From positions 10,119,433 through 10,183,432 of the forward strand of contig NC_135120.1 of the NCBI RefSeq assembly GCF_050908995.1: DNA of 64,000 bases, read 5' to 3'. The DNA is from Andrena cerasifolii (lineage: Eukaryota; Arthropoda; Insecta; Hymenoptera; Andrenidae). A model generated the notes under the pieces. That model saw only the letters and a program-made list of their open reading frames with translations. It had not been told where the DNA came from and did not search any database. The position numbers and the translations under genes were made by a program. Positions 45,879 to 58,739 of the stretch are shown in pieces (the stretch's first letter is position 1; each line of letters begins with the position of its first letter).

Positions 45879-48800
45879 CTTCGCAAAGTCCTCCGCCAGC
45901 TCCTTGAAGCTGGGCCTAGACTCCGCGTCCAACATCCAACACTTGATCATGATCATGTACACGTCGATCGTGCAGATCGCCGGTTGAGGTAGCCTCTCGC
46001 CTTTCTCCAACAGCTCTGGCACGTTTCGAGCTGGCACGTTCTCGTACGGCCTGCCACCGTACGTTAGCACCTCCCAGATGGTCACACCGAAGGCCCAAAC
46101 GTCTGACTTGTGAGTGAACACTCGATGTTGAATGCACTCAAGGGCCAGCCACTTGATCGGCATTTTGCCACCGGCAGCCTTGTACTGTTCCTCGTTGATG
46201 TCCAGAAGCTTGGCTAGGCCGAAGTCGGTGATCTTGACGCAATTGGGCGTTTGGACGAGAACGTTCCGAGCAGCGAGATCACGATGAACCAGTCTTCTTT
46301 CCTCCAGATAGGCCATGCCCCTGGCGATCTGCGTGCACCAATTCAGCAGCGCTTTCGAGCCGATTTTGTCCTTGAATCTGCGCACGAAGTCGAGCAGACA
46401 GCCCAACGGCATCAGCTGAGTGACGAGCATCATCTGCGAGGTCATGCACACGGCCAGCAGCTGGAGCAGGTTGGGGTGCTCCACGCTGGCCATGATGTAC
46501 GCTTCGTCGAGGAACTCCTTCGAAGTATTCGCCCCGGTACCGTCGTGCAGGACCTTTATAGCCACTGGTATCTTCACGTTTTCTCCCTTCGGCACCCAGA
46601 CACCTTTGTACACGTTGCCGAACGCACCGTAACCCAGAATCCCGCCCTTCCTCATCTCCTCCTCCTTGATGATGCGCAACTTGGCCAGGTTCGGCTTCAC
46701 GCCAGTCGGGCGCAAGGGCTCGTTGTCGTCCAAACCAGTCAAAGCCATCGTCATCTTCACCGTGTTCTCCTTTGCTTTGGCCCGCACACGCCAGAAGTAC
46801 ATGATCACTCCTGCCACCACGATGAACAGCAGAGTGAACACCACGACGCTGGCTAGGATAGCTGGCTGAAGTTCGTTCTCCAATTGGAAGCCGGGCCCGG
46901 TTTCCAGGGAGCAGTATGGCTCGCTGTCTTGTGGGAAGATCTTGTGAGGATATTCGGGAGGACACGTTTCCGTGCAGTTGAAGGTTGTCGCGTTGCCATC
47001 TATATCCTCGTCCTGAAACGATGCAGAAGACTGCACGGTTAGAAACACCGCGGTGGAAGCTTAGTGACTAAACCTTTTATTTGTCAGTTATCCCAATTAC
47101 TTTATTTAATTCGTCTCGTCTTTGTGTAATTCAAGCATTCTTATCGAGCTTCTTTCCGTGTCACTTATTTCTTCAAATTACTTAATTGCATATATTACTC
47201 ACCACATTGATCTTGTAGTTCCGGCACTTGTAGCATTGATTCGGGCCCGGTCCAAAGCACCCTCGACACTCGCTGAAGCACGGTATGCAAAGCTGAGTGT
47301 CGGCGTCCGCAAAGTGATCCGCGGGGCACTCGTCCTCGCACTGCTCGCCTCTTTTGTATTTCGTGCATTCCTGGCAAACGTGCTCGTGGAAACCGTAGCC
47401 AGTGCACTTCTTGCAACGGGGGTGGCACTTGCGGCAGACGGCCTTCCCTGCCAGAGGCTTCAGGGGTCCTTGTTCCTGAGGACTTATCCATTCGTAGTAA
47501 TGTCCTTAAAAAAAAAATTATATTCGTTTTTACATAATCATCTTTGCAGTTTGATTCCAAGTAGATAATATTGATTTAACCACTTCACTATGTCTTCCAA
47601 CCACAATGCAGAGATCAAGGTACAAATTATCAAAAATATCCTTGTGTTTCTTTATGCGTTATATATTTGGATCCGTGGATCTATGAAGTACTCTATCAAG
47701 AGTCGCTTACCGTCAGGACAGGGCTCCCTCTTCTGCAAGCATCCCTCAGGTACATGATCGTTCATGATCGCCTTATCGCAGCTGTGGCATCCATTAGGTC
47801 CAATGTTGTTCTCCGGTCCCTCGCATCCACCCACGCAGTTCTCGTGGCACTCCTTGCACACGCCGTTGTCGTTATACTTGGAGGACGGGCACTCGGGCAC
47901 GCAGAACGGGCCGTCTCGCGCGTGTTTGCATTTGGTGCAATGCTCCGCGTTCGGCCCGTTGCATAAACCGTCGCATTCCTCGTGGCACAGCTTGCAGGTC
48001 TTCTCGTCCGCCTGGTAAATCCTAGGGCGGAACAAAGGTAGTTCGTGAGCGTCTGACTTCGAATCACTTACAGCGCTTGGCGACGGGCAAAAGCAATGCT
48101 CGGGAGCTGCGCGCGTTTATGCGGCGCGTGAAACGGAAAGTTAAAGTCCCTTCAGGCTAACGTAGTTTTACCTTCGATCCACAATCTGAGGTGGGCAAAT
48201 TTGACACAACAGAAGGAACACATGTTATTGGGAAGTTCGTACAAGTTTGTTGAGTAGTTTGACTCGCTCGAGTATACCCTTACCCTGGCGCTTTGCAGTC
48301 TTGAAGGCAATCGTTCCCCAGAATGAAGTTCTTGCAGGACAAACACTGCGCTGGACCGGGTCCCCAACAACCCTCCTCAGAGCACTGCTCGTCGCACACC
48401 AATCCATCTTTCACTGTAATTAGAGGAAAGTCAATTACAAGTTACTGAGCTGGCGATGTTACGTCGCCCGATGCGGGATACACGACGATGCTTACCGCAT
48501 TCACTCTCGTTCCGATTATTCGACAACAGACTCTCGTGCTCCGACGACTTCTTGATCCTGGTCCAGTTGATGCTCTGCGCGTAACACAGGTTCTTGTTCT
48601 CAAGAATGGCGATGGAGCCGGAGTAGATTTTCTTGAGGGAACTGAGCCCGAACGAGACCAACGACGTCTTCACGATATACAGCGATGCGAAGTATTCGGT
48701 GAGTGTTCTCCCGCCGATCACCTCGAGGTTCCGGAAGTACGACAGATTCTTGAAGTCCTTGTGGTCCCCTTGGATGTTCAAGAAGCCGGTGATCTCCTTC

Positions 48801-50690
48801 AGCGTGCTGAACTCTTCCAGCTTGTCCGGGTGCATCTTCTCGTATCGTTTGCCGAAGCTGAAGTTCGGGTAGACGTGCTGGAAACCTTGGAAGCTCTGGT
48901 CCAGAATCGTGATCGATCCCTCGATGATCGTGCAATCCTTGAAGCTGTCTATGTTCCCGGAGTGCACCTTCTCCACGCCCTTGCAGGTTTTCGGGCAAGG
49001 GCCGTCGCAGGGCACGCACTCGCCTTTCATAGACTTCTTCTTCGGCGGGCACGATCTCACGCAAGCTCCGTTGTCTTTCAGAAGGTGTTCCGGGCACATT
49101 CTCACGCAGGTTGCACCATACGCGTACTTCCCGTCAGGATTAGCCTCCCACGAATACGTCGTAGGATTATACCTGAAGCGAGCGTCACCGTTTCAATGGG
49201 CAGTCGTAAAATTTACAGGGGAATCGAACTGCAAGCGTGTGCACTTATGCGCGACTCTGAACCGAGAAATCGATACTGGATAGGATGCGGTGAAGATTTA
49301 TTGTGAATAAGGTTACCATTGTCAAACATTTTACTGTTTTTCAATCGCTTTAAGCTTGAGAATTACGTGCGTATAAAACCGTTTCATGTATTCAGCTCTC
49401 GATCACTGTTCACGGTATCTGAGTACTCCGTGACAGATAAGGATATATATTTATGCAGTATAACTTTAATTACAGTCGATCCAATCGCACAGTAGTGCGA
49501 GTCAACGGATCAGCTCACCTACAGTGGCCTCTACGCGAACGTCGGGGCTTTCAGTTAAATTCCCACAATTAAATCAATTAATCCATCTTCAATTAAGGTT
49601 TTAATATGAAGTGACTCGAAACTCGCGGTTCATTGGCGGAGATACAGCAGCGCCCTTAATGATTCTGTGGATCTACTTACTTTTGCATCGGCGGGCATTC
49701 CTGCGTGCACACACCGTCGTCGAAGAAGTTTTTGCAGGCAAGGCAGTCGCTCTGTTTCGGGCCCGTGCAGCCACCAGCGCAAAAAAGATGGCAACACTCT
49801 CGTGGATTGGGCCCGAAGCACCTGCCCTGCCAGCACTGGGGCGAACAGTTCGTCTTCGAGTACCTCTGGCAATTCTCTGGCCCCTCGCCCCAGCATCCTT
49901 GCTCGCAGCTCTTATCGCAGTGCGGGCAGACGCGCTCCGGTGACGTGAAATTATACACGTAGAAGTACGTCCCACCCTGGCCAGTGATTATTTCGTCCCA
50001 GTTGATCGTTTTGATGTGGCACAGGTTGTAATTGTTGTACATGCCCACGCTCCCGTTCAGGATATCTGGCAATCACACGCGTCATTTACTTCGCTTCAAG
50101 CGCACAGTCGGCAGCGAGGCACTAATGCCGGGGTGAAAGAGTTATTTTGCATCTTACAATGTATCGTACGGAGGCTAACTCCTATCGCGAATGTAGAAAA
50201 TTAAGCATAGATGCTATCGAATGGCCCATTACAGTGCGTTTGTTTTTAAAGAGCAAGGAGGAATGCTATTGCGTCTTAGATTACTTGGTCTCAGACCCAA
50301 ACTTTCGAACGTATCGATAGGAAAGGAGAAATAAGAAGGCCACTTAGCGCTCACCTCGAAGGGCCGGCATCTCCAAGTTCTGCATCTGACACATCGTAAC
50401 GAACAGGGCGAATTCGGCATCGTGGATGTTGAGCTTGAAGAGGGTCCTACCGCGTATGATTTGCAACCGCGGCAGAACGATCTTCCGCACGTCCACGTGG
50501 CTGATGAGCACATACCCTGTGACCTCTCGTATGTACTGGAGGAAGCTGAGGTCGAATGTCTCGTTCTGGAGCCACGTGATCTCCAAGTTGCCGTCGACGT
50601 AAGTACAGTTGGTGTACCGGTCTCGAAGATTCCGGTAGTGGTGCTGCTTGTTGGACGGAACGGAGAGGCGGCCATTGGTCCCGATGCAAA
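44444..50690 (-). CDS. Egfr: Epidermal growth factor receptor, 5'-partial in this window
   Basis: This is the receptor tyrosine kinase for Spitz/Vein-type ligands that feeds Ras-MAPK signalling at the plasma membrane. Ten exons on the minus strand join in phase: 50690-50355, 50065-49681, 49172-48496, 48413-48284, 48021-47711, 47504-47203, 47012-45804, 45637-45232, 45148-44969, 44751-44444. They total 4,244 nt, about 1,414 residues. The first visible exon starts mid-codon at (K)VCIGTNGRLSVPSN, so only the signal peptide and a few more residues are missing. I found no convincing first exon in the 13 kb upstream. Order: L1, furin-like Cys-rich, L2, second Cys-rich, the extra Cys-rich block of insect receptors, one transmembrane helix, juxtamembrane, kinase, tail with several Tyr motifs. 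All kinase catalytic residues are present. Confidence 0.95.
45879..46679 (-). other. EGFR tyrosine kinase domain
   Basis: Glycine loop LGYGAFGNVYKG, VAIK lysine, helix C Glu in EFLDEAYIMASVEH, gatekeeper region QLMPLGCLLDFV, catalytic loop HRDLAARN, DFG, activation-loop YKAAGGKMPIKWLALE and SDVWAFGVTIWE are all present. The domain is encoded in a single exon (47012-45804) with the transmembrane helix. It is an active-type kinase, not a pseudokinase. Confidence 0.95.
46791..46862 (-). other. EGFR transmembrane helix
   Basis: About 24 hydrophobic residues (AILASVVVFTLLFIVVAGVI and on) are followed by a basic stop-transfer segment RVRAKAKENTVK, giving the type I orientation. The conserved juxtamembrane MTMALTGLDDNEPLRP follows. 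Confidence 0.9.
46863..50690 (-). other. EGFR extracellular region
   Basis: The L1 domain has YRNLRDRYTNCTYVDGNLEI and REVTGYVLISHVDV. The first Cys-rich region has CWGEGPENCQRYSKTNCSPQC and RECCHLFCAGGCTGP, with the dimerisation arm following. L2 has IDSFKDCTIIEGS and KEITGFLNIQGDH. The second Cys-rich region runs through CSEEGCWGPGPAQC and CHEECDGLCNGPNAEHC. A further unit with CHPRCKKCTGYGFHEHVC and CFSECRGCFGPGPNQC corresponds to the extra furin-like block of insect receptors, absent in vertebrate ErbBs. N-glycosylation sequons are visible (for example NCT, NET). Confidence 0.9.
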
Positions 50691-53600
50691 CTGTAACAAG
50701 AAGGAACGGATATAAACTGTGATCTCGTAAATAAAGGAAATCTATGCAGTCGCTATGAGAACTGAACCCCTCCTGTTCTACTGCTATTCATATAATGAAG
50801 CGACACCTTCAACGACCGTGGCTTGGAAAGTAGATATGTACGATTAGAGAGTACATACATGTACTATCGATTGAATCATAATGTCATTTAGTAAATGACT
50901 GAAATATAAGCACTGCTCACACGACTTCCGTGCGTCAACGACCCTTCCTGGGTTAGAGCCACCGAGCGGAACAGGCTGAGGTCGCCACCCACATCGTCGA
51001 AAGCGCTTCTCCGACCTATAGATAGCTTTCTAAGCTTCGAAAGCGTGCCGCGGCGGTGGGCGAACCACTTCCATAACACGCGGGTACAGGACCTCGTTGT
51101 GTAACCACGTACGTACCCCCAGCACCTCGGAATATCTCGTGGCTACACTTCGTGCATCGACATCGCGCGTAAACGTAACCCCAAACGATGATGGATTCGA
51201 ATCCATCTCGCAATGCCACTGCTCCTCGCAAGCCCAGTGGTACATAAAAGAAGATCGCAAGGAAAGCCTTTCGTTACGTTTCACTGCATCGTTCCCTTGA
51301 TACTGGAGGGCTAGCTGTCATCCTCCTTGATTGAACCGAAACCTCTTCGGTTCTTCTAGCTAGGCGCGATGCTATTAAAAAGAGCGGCGTTTCAGTGGGT
51401 CAGTTTTCCAAAAAACCTAATCGAATCAATTATCGTTCACGCCGGCAACGACTCAGCCGTCGAGTATCGACGCGATATCGTTCATAACTCCGCTAATAAC
51501 CGGAACACCGATCGACAGCGACGCGGCCTCTCACGCTCCCCAGCAAAAACGCTCGCCGATGATCGACAGACGTCCCAGAACGCGGGCCCGTCCTCCCGCC
51601 CGAAACTTCTTCATCGGCCTTACGTCTTCGTCCCCCTGGGCGTAAGGGCGCAGCTACCGATCTTGGCCCCGTCTTGCGCATAGTCGCACGTACCGGGCTC
51701 GTCTTTTGGAATTCGGTTTTGCTGCGTAACGCGGCTCGCAAACGAACGCGACGCTGCGTTCCACCGGCGGCAAGGCCCGGGCGAAAGGGCGGTCTTAATC
51801 TGGCCCATCGATCGGAATCATGCGCAAAATAATTGCGCAACGACATCCTTCTTGCGCGACCTGGGGGGGCGCATCGCGACCGAAGAAGACGGGACCGCAG
51901 CAGAGGCGCGTCATCGGCGGGACAGTGGGCAGGAAAGGGCTGAGGGACCAGGAAAGGATGCTTCGGGACGGTGGAACCGGGCCCTGGTATTTTGTACCGA
52001 CCAGATGCTACCCCCTGGAAGACGAATGCAGAACGCGCGCACCGACCACGGCGCCACGCACTTCGAGAATGCGGATCGACCGTGGATCTGCATCGGTCCC
52101 GGGGACTCTCGTCGGCCAATAAGCTCCGCGGGCCCTCTCAGCTGCGTTTTCTACGCTTCGTCCCGACCGAAGATTAATGTCCTAATCGCTGCGGAAGGTA
52201 AAAAACAGCCGCGTTTCTTGCGCGAGAAACACGGGCTAAGCCTTGATCGCGACGTAACCCAAGCGTGCTCCCCTGCGCAAAAAGTTCATTAGGGTTATTA
52301 AATTTGCTGGTATTCGGTCGGCACCCTGCTGCACCGCGTTTTGTCGCTTGTCTAGGGAGCCACTCGGTGCACCTGATTTTTATCTGCAGATATAGGGAAC
52401 GTATATATGTTCGGAGATAGACCGACGAGGATCGTAGGAAATAGGGCAACTTCGAGGTAGCCACAGGCGGGATGTAATTTACCAGTAATCTCAACATACT
52501 TCTGGCTCTTCCTATTACACGTACCTGTGCCACAGAGTAGGGCGAAAGTTTATTTAAATAAAAGTTTTCAGTTCGAATAAAAGATAAAAATTTTATTCGT
52601 TACTCCGTTAATAAGGATACCTCGGGTTAAGGTAAAGCATCTTTTATTCGATGCGTTATTTAAATAATTTTTTACGTAGATAATGCCCAACTCTGCTATG
52701 CTGCGTTCTTTATAACATCCAACAGACCATTATCTGTTTCGCAGCCACGGGAAGAATTTCATTTGAAACAATTTACAAACCCATCGAGACCTTGACGATC
52801 CGTGCCGGATAGATTCTCCCGTCGATTAGCCGCGTGTTTCTTCGAAAATTCCATCGTTGTCCACATACCGAGGTACTAATTAGCAGAGTTCGCGAGTACA
52901 TAACACGTTACCGCTCCTCGCGATCCTCGTTGCCCGCGTAGCTGGAGCCTGGGCTGCGTGTAAAACTAGTCGAAGGGCGACTTCCGCTAACTGGAGGCGC
53001 CGTCGGTTTCCTTTTCAGGCAACGCCGCGGGCCTGAAACTCTCGTACATCTCTCGACTCGCCCGACCGTCTGTTCGTTGGCTATTTTACAACAGAATCGT
53101 TCCTCCCCCTGTTCTTCTCTTTTATATTCTGCTCGACGTGCGCGCCTCGTTCCACTTTGCTCCGTGACGAGCAAAACGGCGATACGATGGAAATTCTTGG
53201 GGAGGTGGAGTATAAGGAGCGTAGAAGAAGCTCGCACCGAACCCACCGGGGACGTGTCGATCACTTTCCTTTTTCTTTCCCCTGTTTCTTCCCGACTTTT
53301 CACCAACGCGGATACTTTTCACGATCGAAGCTCCTAAGTTCAATCTATCTTCTAAAAATGGTGAACGATGTGAGCGGAGTATGAAGTCTCATTTCCTCCT
53401 TGCCATCTAATCGCTTGCTTATTAGAAAATTATTTGTCCTACGAAATAATTAGTGCGTTTTAAGCAGCGCATACATATTTGTGAGGAATCCAACACCACT
53501 CCTGAGACGAGAACGATACCAGTGCTCCGTCCGAAGTGTTCTAAAGACACAAAGGAAGCCCCGAGAACCATAAAAAGGGACGTATATCTGAAATGGTAAT

Positions 53601-56600
53601 TCTCTCGAGGCAGTAGCTGCGAAATGGTCGAGTGGTAAACGCGTCAGGGATGTCGACAGCGTATGACGCACGCGAAACGCGTGTTTCCGCGAGGTTTCCG
53701 GGTGACTGAATTACGAGACAGCCCGATGCCAACCGCGTCGCGTCAAGGGGGTGAATTACGACGACGTCGCGATAAAAAGAAGGGGAACGCGCGATAACCG
53801 AATGGGCGTTTAGACAGGGGAGAAAAGTGGTGGTTGAAGCAGAAGTGTTGGTCGAGGTCGGTGAAGCAACACGTTCCCTCTCGTTCGAGACCCTACGTGG
53901 CATGGCTGCCGCGAGATTCATCGGCCAATTTCGTACCCCGGGGGGCAAGGGGCTGCAGATACATGGCAATTATCTTCGACAACGGGGTTACGAAAATTGC
54001 CAGGCGAACTCCCCGGCCTCGAGATTAAAATTCTCCTAAATTTACGAAGGTTGCACGCTTCTGGAAGACAATGGCGATATCGATTACAGGGTCGGGCGTG
54101 AACACGGCCGATCTCCAATTATCTAGGGGTTTCTAGGAAGGTTTGCTAGGGTGCCGTTTTTTCGCGCGAACACCCTGCATGCCTATAAATTCATGCTCGT
54201 ATATGTGCGATGCAAAATTATTTATTTGTTAAAATTATACACATATTATGAAAATTACAGGAGGCCAACTACTGTCATATGAATAATGTTGAATAGCAAT
54301 AATTGGCCGGGCTGCCGGCAACTATTTTATAACCATGATAACGGTAAAACAGTTATTGGCCCCCTTAAATTTTAATTATCATTGTTATATTACATACATT
54401 TATTACGTCACCAAAATTTGCAAATACATTCTATTTTTAAAGAACAAATTAAGAGAGCTCTTTTACCCGGGTCTCCCCTATACATGATCCGAATTATCTT
54501 CTTTGACTGGGATATCTACGAGTTTCTCCGGTACCGTTCCCGAAACGGTGATCGAAGCTCGCCTCACGCGAACGAGAACCTACCGTATTCCCAGCCATGC
54601 ATAATGTATCATCGCTCGGGAACACCGTCGACGTCGATGAATCCGCGAACGCTGGAGGAATCCATCGCCACGTGGACTCGCCAATGAGTGAACCTGCCTG
54701 GCAAAAAAAGCCCGATCGGAGCCGCGCTGACGGAGGGAGACGCGGGGTGGGCGCGCAGACGCGAAACCGAAATCCCGCGGCGAGACTTCTTTTGTGGGCG
54801 AAAGAGTTGTGCGTTCGCCGTGGGTCCCGGCGACCACCTTCTAGGAGGCGAGCGTCGATTTTTATGCGGCACTTTAGGACGCCATTAAAGGGCCAAAGTA
54901 ATACGAAATAACCGCACGCCGATGGCAGCGGCCACGGCGCCGCCGACGTCGTTTATTTCGCCTCGTAAACATCGATACACACCGTGGAGCCTCTTCCCCC
55001 GTGGGCCCCGCGGGCCCAGCCGATCGGGATCTCTCTCGTTGGCCCCCTCGGCCAAAATATCCGACGGAATAAAGACCGGGTATCGTAAACGCGCGAAATA
55101 ACCATCGGGCCCGGGCTCCTTCCGAGGCGGACGGGGGAAAAAATCGCTGGTGAGAAGAGACGCCAGAAAAGGGGCCGGGGAGAGGGGGGGAGGACGGTGG
55201 AGTGGAGGAGACGGACGAGCGGCCGTGGCTGGCTTGGCCGAGTGGGACTGGAAGCTCGAAGGGGAAACAATAATTTAGGAACACCGGTCCGGGCGAGAGG
55301 CCCGACGCCGTGGAACAATGGACTCCCTCCACCTCGGAGGTGAAGCTCGCGTCGTGCCGCACCGAACACCGAGACACTGATTCTCTAATAAAAGTCACGA
55401 TGTAAACACGAGTTTGCCATCCTCCAGCCCGGGGTAAGCGTTACGAGCGCTGACTCCTGACACCGGCGGATTGGCTGGGATAAAGGGTGGGTACCCTTTG
55501 TTGCGGCTTTATTTAAGCCCTCCGTTGCGCGAGAATTAATGTGCGCGGCGGTGGCGTTCTTTGTTCGACGGGCGCACGGTGTTTACGAGCTACGGCGAGG
55601 ATATTTTCGTCGGGGGTTGCTACGTTTCGGACGCCGATGATGGAAGCGCTTGATAAAAGACGGCTTGGGATTTTGGGCGGTAGGAATTATTCGGCGCTGA
55701 ACTGTTCCACAGCTAACCCGATTAGACTGCTTTAATTTTCGCCACCAGATTGCGTAGCGGAAATAAGAAAATGTCAATGGTGACCCTGTTCCTTACCACA
55801 ACCAGCTAAAAACACGGTGGAAAAATCATGTGTCTCTGATTTTAAAAGTTTTTCCTTGCTTATGCTGGACTTTGATTAGCCCCAAGCTCGCGCAACACTC
55901 GCGTAAATGTTCAAATAATTTAGAATTATTTTGTTGTAACCACAGTACAGACGTGACGCTTATTATAATAAGAAAAATACGAAATGAGCAGAAATTGGGA
56001 CATTCACCTTAGAGGCGTTCCTTTATTTTTCTGTCACGGAAAATAAATTTACCGAAGCAGAAATGCTGGGGGCATGGATGCTTGTCAAAGGAAGCTTGAA
56101 TCTTCAGCTCGCACTGTGCACTGAGCATCCCTCTTTTCAATTGCACCCTCGTAAAAATTCAGCGGCTTGATATCTGCAGGATGTAAGAGAAAAGGAGAAA
56201 GTGGACGTACAGATTGTTTGCTCCGACTCGATACGCATTTACGCAGAGCTCGATACTCCCTCGAGGAGCGTGCAATTCCCGAAGCTAACCGCATTTTCTA
56301 CCACACAGGCTTCTCCCAGCGATCGCGAAACCGATTACGTTCGAACAGCTTCTCGCTCCGGAGCGGGCCCCGTTCGAAGAGCAAACACATCGATTGTTCG
56401 CCTCGCGATAAGGGAAATCGAGCGGTCCCGTAGAGGAACCGGTTCCCGATATCCCGCGGCCTCCCCCGATCGGCTACGTCACTTCTGGCCGCGCATAATG
56501 ACGAGGCCGATTTTTTCTCCGATCGCGATCCTCGCGCGCGAACCTCCTTTATCGCGCCCCATCCTTTTTCTCTGTTTCGAGGGGGGCATCGATCAGGCCG

Positions 56601-58328
56601 AAAGCCACGCGGAAAATTATTGCGAGCACGAGCTGCGGCGGGCCCCTTCGTCATTTCTGATCGAACTGACTCACAGCCTGGGCCTTAGCCTTGCGTTCTC
56701 GATCCGCGCGAAGCGGAATCGAGGAGCGGAGAAGCAGACCAAGGAGCAGAGCGGTCAGATAGAGTACAACCTCTGAGGATGTAGTGGCGTGTATACGTTA
56801 TAACCATGGCATAACCATTCCAGGGCGTAACATTAATAGCTTTATGGTTTATTGCTTTCGAGTCTGCGGTTAGGCTTCTCTCCGCTCCCTGCAGGGCTGC
56901 TATGTCGATGGCTATGGATACTCTGGCACCGTCTACTTCCAGATCCCGTGCCATTATTTTCGATTTCGTTGCGCTTCTTCAGCCCGATCTCCCGAGATCG
57001 GTGCAGCGATTCGGTATGTACCTTCTCCTCCCGCCTCTTCGCTTTTGCTTTATTTTATTGGAGACTTATGACCCTCCTATTTGACGACGATCAATATATT
57101 TCAAATTATAGAGTTCCATTAGCTACGACACGCTCGTCTCTTTTCCTCCTCCTATTTCTTACGAGATTCAATACAATGCAGCAAGGATTTATCACAGCGG
57201 CAGGCTTCCTACGATGCGATAACGCAGCGCGAAACTTTCCACTGGACGCACCAAAAAAATCCCCGCGCATGATACAGATCGAAGAGAACGCAAACTCGAA
57301 GGAAAATTATCCCTAATAATACGCTTCGAGTGGCGAAAGGAAATACTTGACGCATAATGCTCCGATCTATAATCGATTACGCAAACGATTTTTGTGCACC
57401 GTTACGTAAATCGACTAAACTCTTTCATGCGTATCAACGCCGGAGTATTTAATCGCCCCTGAAGTTTACGGTGTAAAAACACGAATCTCATTATTCCTCG
57501 TAATGACAGTACATTGATAAATCATTGATCATTGCGTATACGTATATCGCTTTGTTGGTTTTCTGTTCGCGTTACACGACTGAGGCAGTGATAAACTGAA
57601 ATATTTACCATCGACTCGCGAGATAGTTCAGCTCCACGCGACCCTAAACGCGACTGACGACCTCGAGGGTTCAGCGCGATTGTTCCAGAGGAATCGTCTC
57701 GTCCTCTCTGCCATATTCATCTCCTGCGAGTGTTAATATAGCCGGGGGCAGGGGCGAGGAAGTAATGACGAATCGAAAATGAAGTACGAAGGGCAGCGTG
57801 GAGAAGGAGCGAACGACGGCATGTGGAATGCGCTTTGTTCGAGCCTCTCTCTCGCCTCGACGCTTCGAGCGTTTCTTCGCGTCTCGTTCCTTCGCCCTCT
57901 CCCTCGCCACCGGTGCCGCGGTGGTTCATTCTCGATCCTTCTCGTTCCCATCTCACCTGGGCAACCTCAGCAGCCGCTGGAACGAACCACGCGTCTGCCG
58001 AAGGCACGCGAACTCGCGTCTGCCCTCCAAGATGGCATTAACTCGCGGCCACTGCTCGTAGACACCATTTCTACCATTACTGTCTTTCGCTCCCCGCCAT
58101 TTCACGGCTTCGTTTTACTTGTCCGTGGCTAAGCGTCGTTCCTGAGATCACAGGGCACAGGTTATGATACCACTTTCATACTTTGGCGACAATATTTCAG
58201 GCATTAGATGAGACGCTTCGGTCAGAATTGTTGCAAACTGAACATTCAGTGGTAGCGTCTCTGTTTTTAAAGGTAGACAGTGCGCTTTGATATCCAGATC
58301 TTCGTAGAGCAAAATAACGTCACAAATC
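50691..58328. other. Long non-coding stretch upstream of visible EGFR exons
   Basis: About 7.6 kb. It alternates GC-rich CpG-dense patches (about 51.5-52.2 and 54.5-55.6 kb) with AT-rich DNA. Several open frames over 100 codons occur in the GC-rich patches, but they are Arg/Ser/Pro-rich, overlap on both strands and show no domain, so I do not call genes. The stretch may be EGFR intron 1 and promoter DNA. Confidence 0.5.
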
Positions 58329-58739
58329 ATGCTGAACTTCAGAGACGGCAGTGTTATTAATTTTAATGTCCCTAGTAGGCCCACCAGACAAGCCGAACTA
58401 TTTAGCCCGCCTCTCTACACTTCCAGGTTTGGGCATACTCACCCGTTTCACAGGATATCTAACCTGGCGAACCACTTTAGATCCAAGATTGATCTCTTCC
58501 ACGGATCACTTCCTGCGTTCAAAGCTAGCGTTTACAGAGCGACTTCATCTAATGTTACATAGGACATAGGTCACGTTTTGTATATAACTTTAGATTCTTA
58601 TATCTCTGTTTATTTTGTGACGTCTCTTTTGTTGTGTTTGGGTGCTGTAACAATGTGCCTCTACTCGGGTCTTTCATATCTTCTGTTTGTTTAAATGGGT
58701 ATCTGCCCGTTCATGTGTGTAAATAAATAAATAAATTAT
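58329..58739 (+). mobile_element. 3' end of a non-LTR retrotransposon (LINE)
   Basis: The translated segment INFNVPSRPTRQAELFSPPL, then GHTHPFHRISNLANHF, then DLFHGSLPAFKASVYR has the pattern of the reverse-transcriptase C-terminus in Jockey/I/R1-like LINEs. A 3' UTR and a short AAAT tandem tail at about 58722-58738 follow. The 5' side is degraded and out of frame from about 58160, so only a dead-on-arrival 3' fragment remains. Confidence 0.7.

Noticed and set aside
46251..46856. 201-codon plus-strand frame opposite the EGFR kinase
   Set aside because: It is the antisense shadow of the kinase domain exon, His/Gln-rich through codon complementarity.
48488..49306. 272-codon plus-strand frame opposite EGFR exon 3
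   Set aside because: It is the antisense shadow of a strongly conserved EGFR exon.
50888..51284. EGFR signal-peptide exon
   Set aside because: The minus-strand frames here lack a hydrophobic signal and a phase-1 donor compatible with the exon at 50690.
51493..52119. 208-codon open frame on the minus strand
   Set aside because: GC-rich DNA lowers the stop codon frequency. The product is Arg/Pro/Ser-rich with no domain, and equally long frames overlap on the other strand.
54250..54380. Foldback or MITE around TTATTGGCC / GGCCAATAA-like words
   Set aside because: The matches are short and imperfect, with no flanking duplication.
56201..56776. 191-codon open frame on the plus strand
   Set aside because: It begins at a non-ATG codon, lacks recognisable motifs and overlaps competing frames in CpG-rich DNA.
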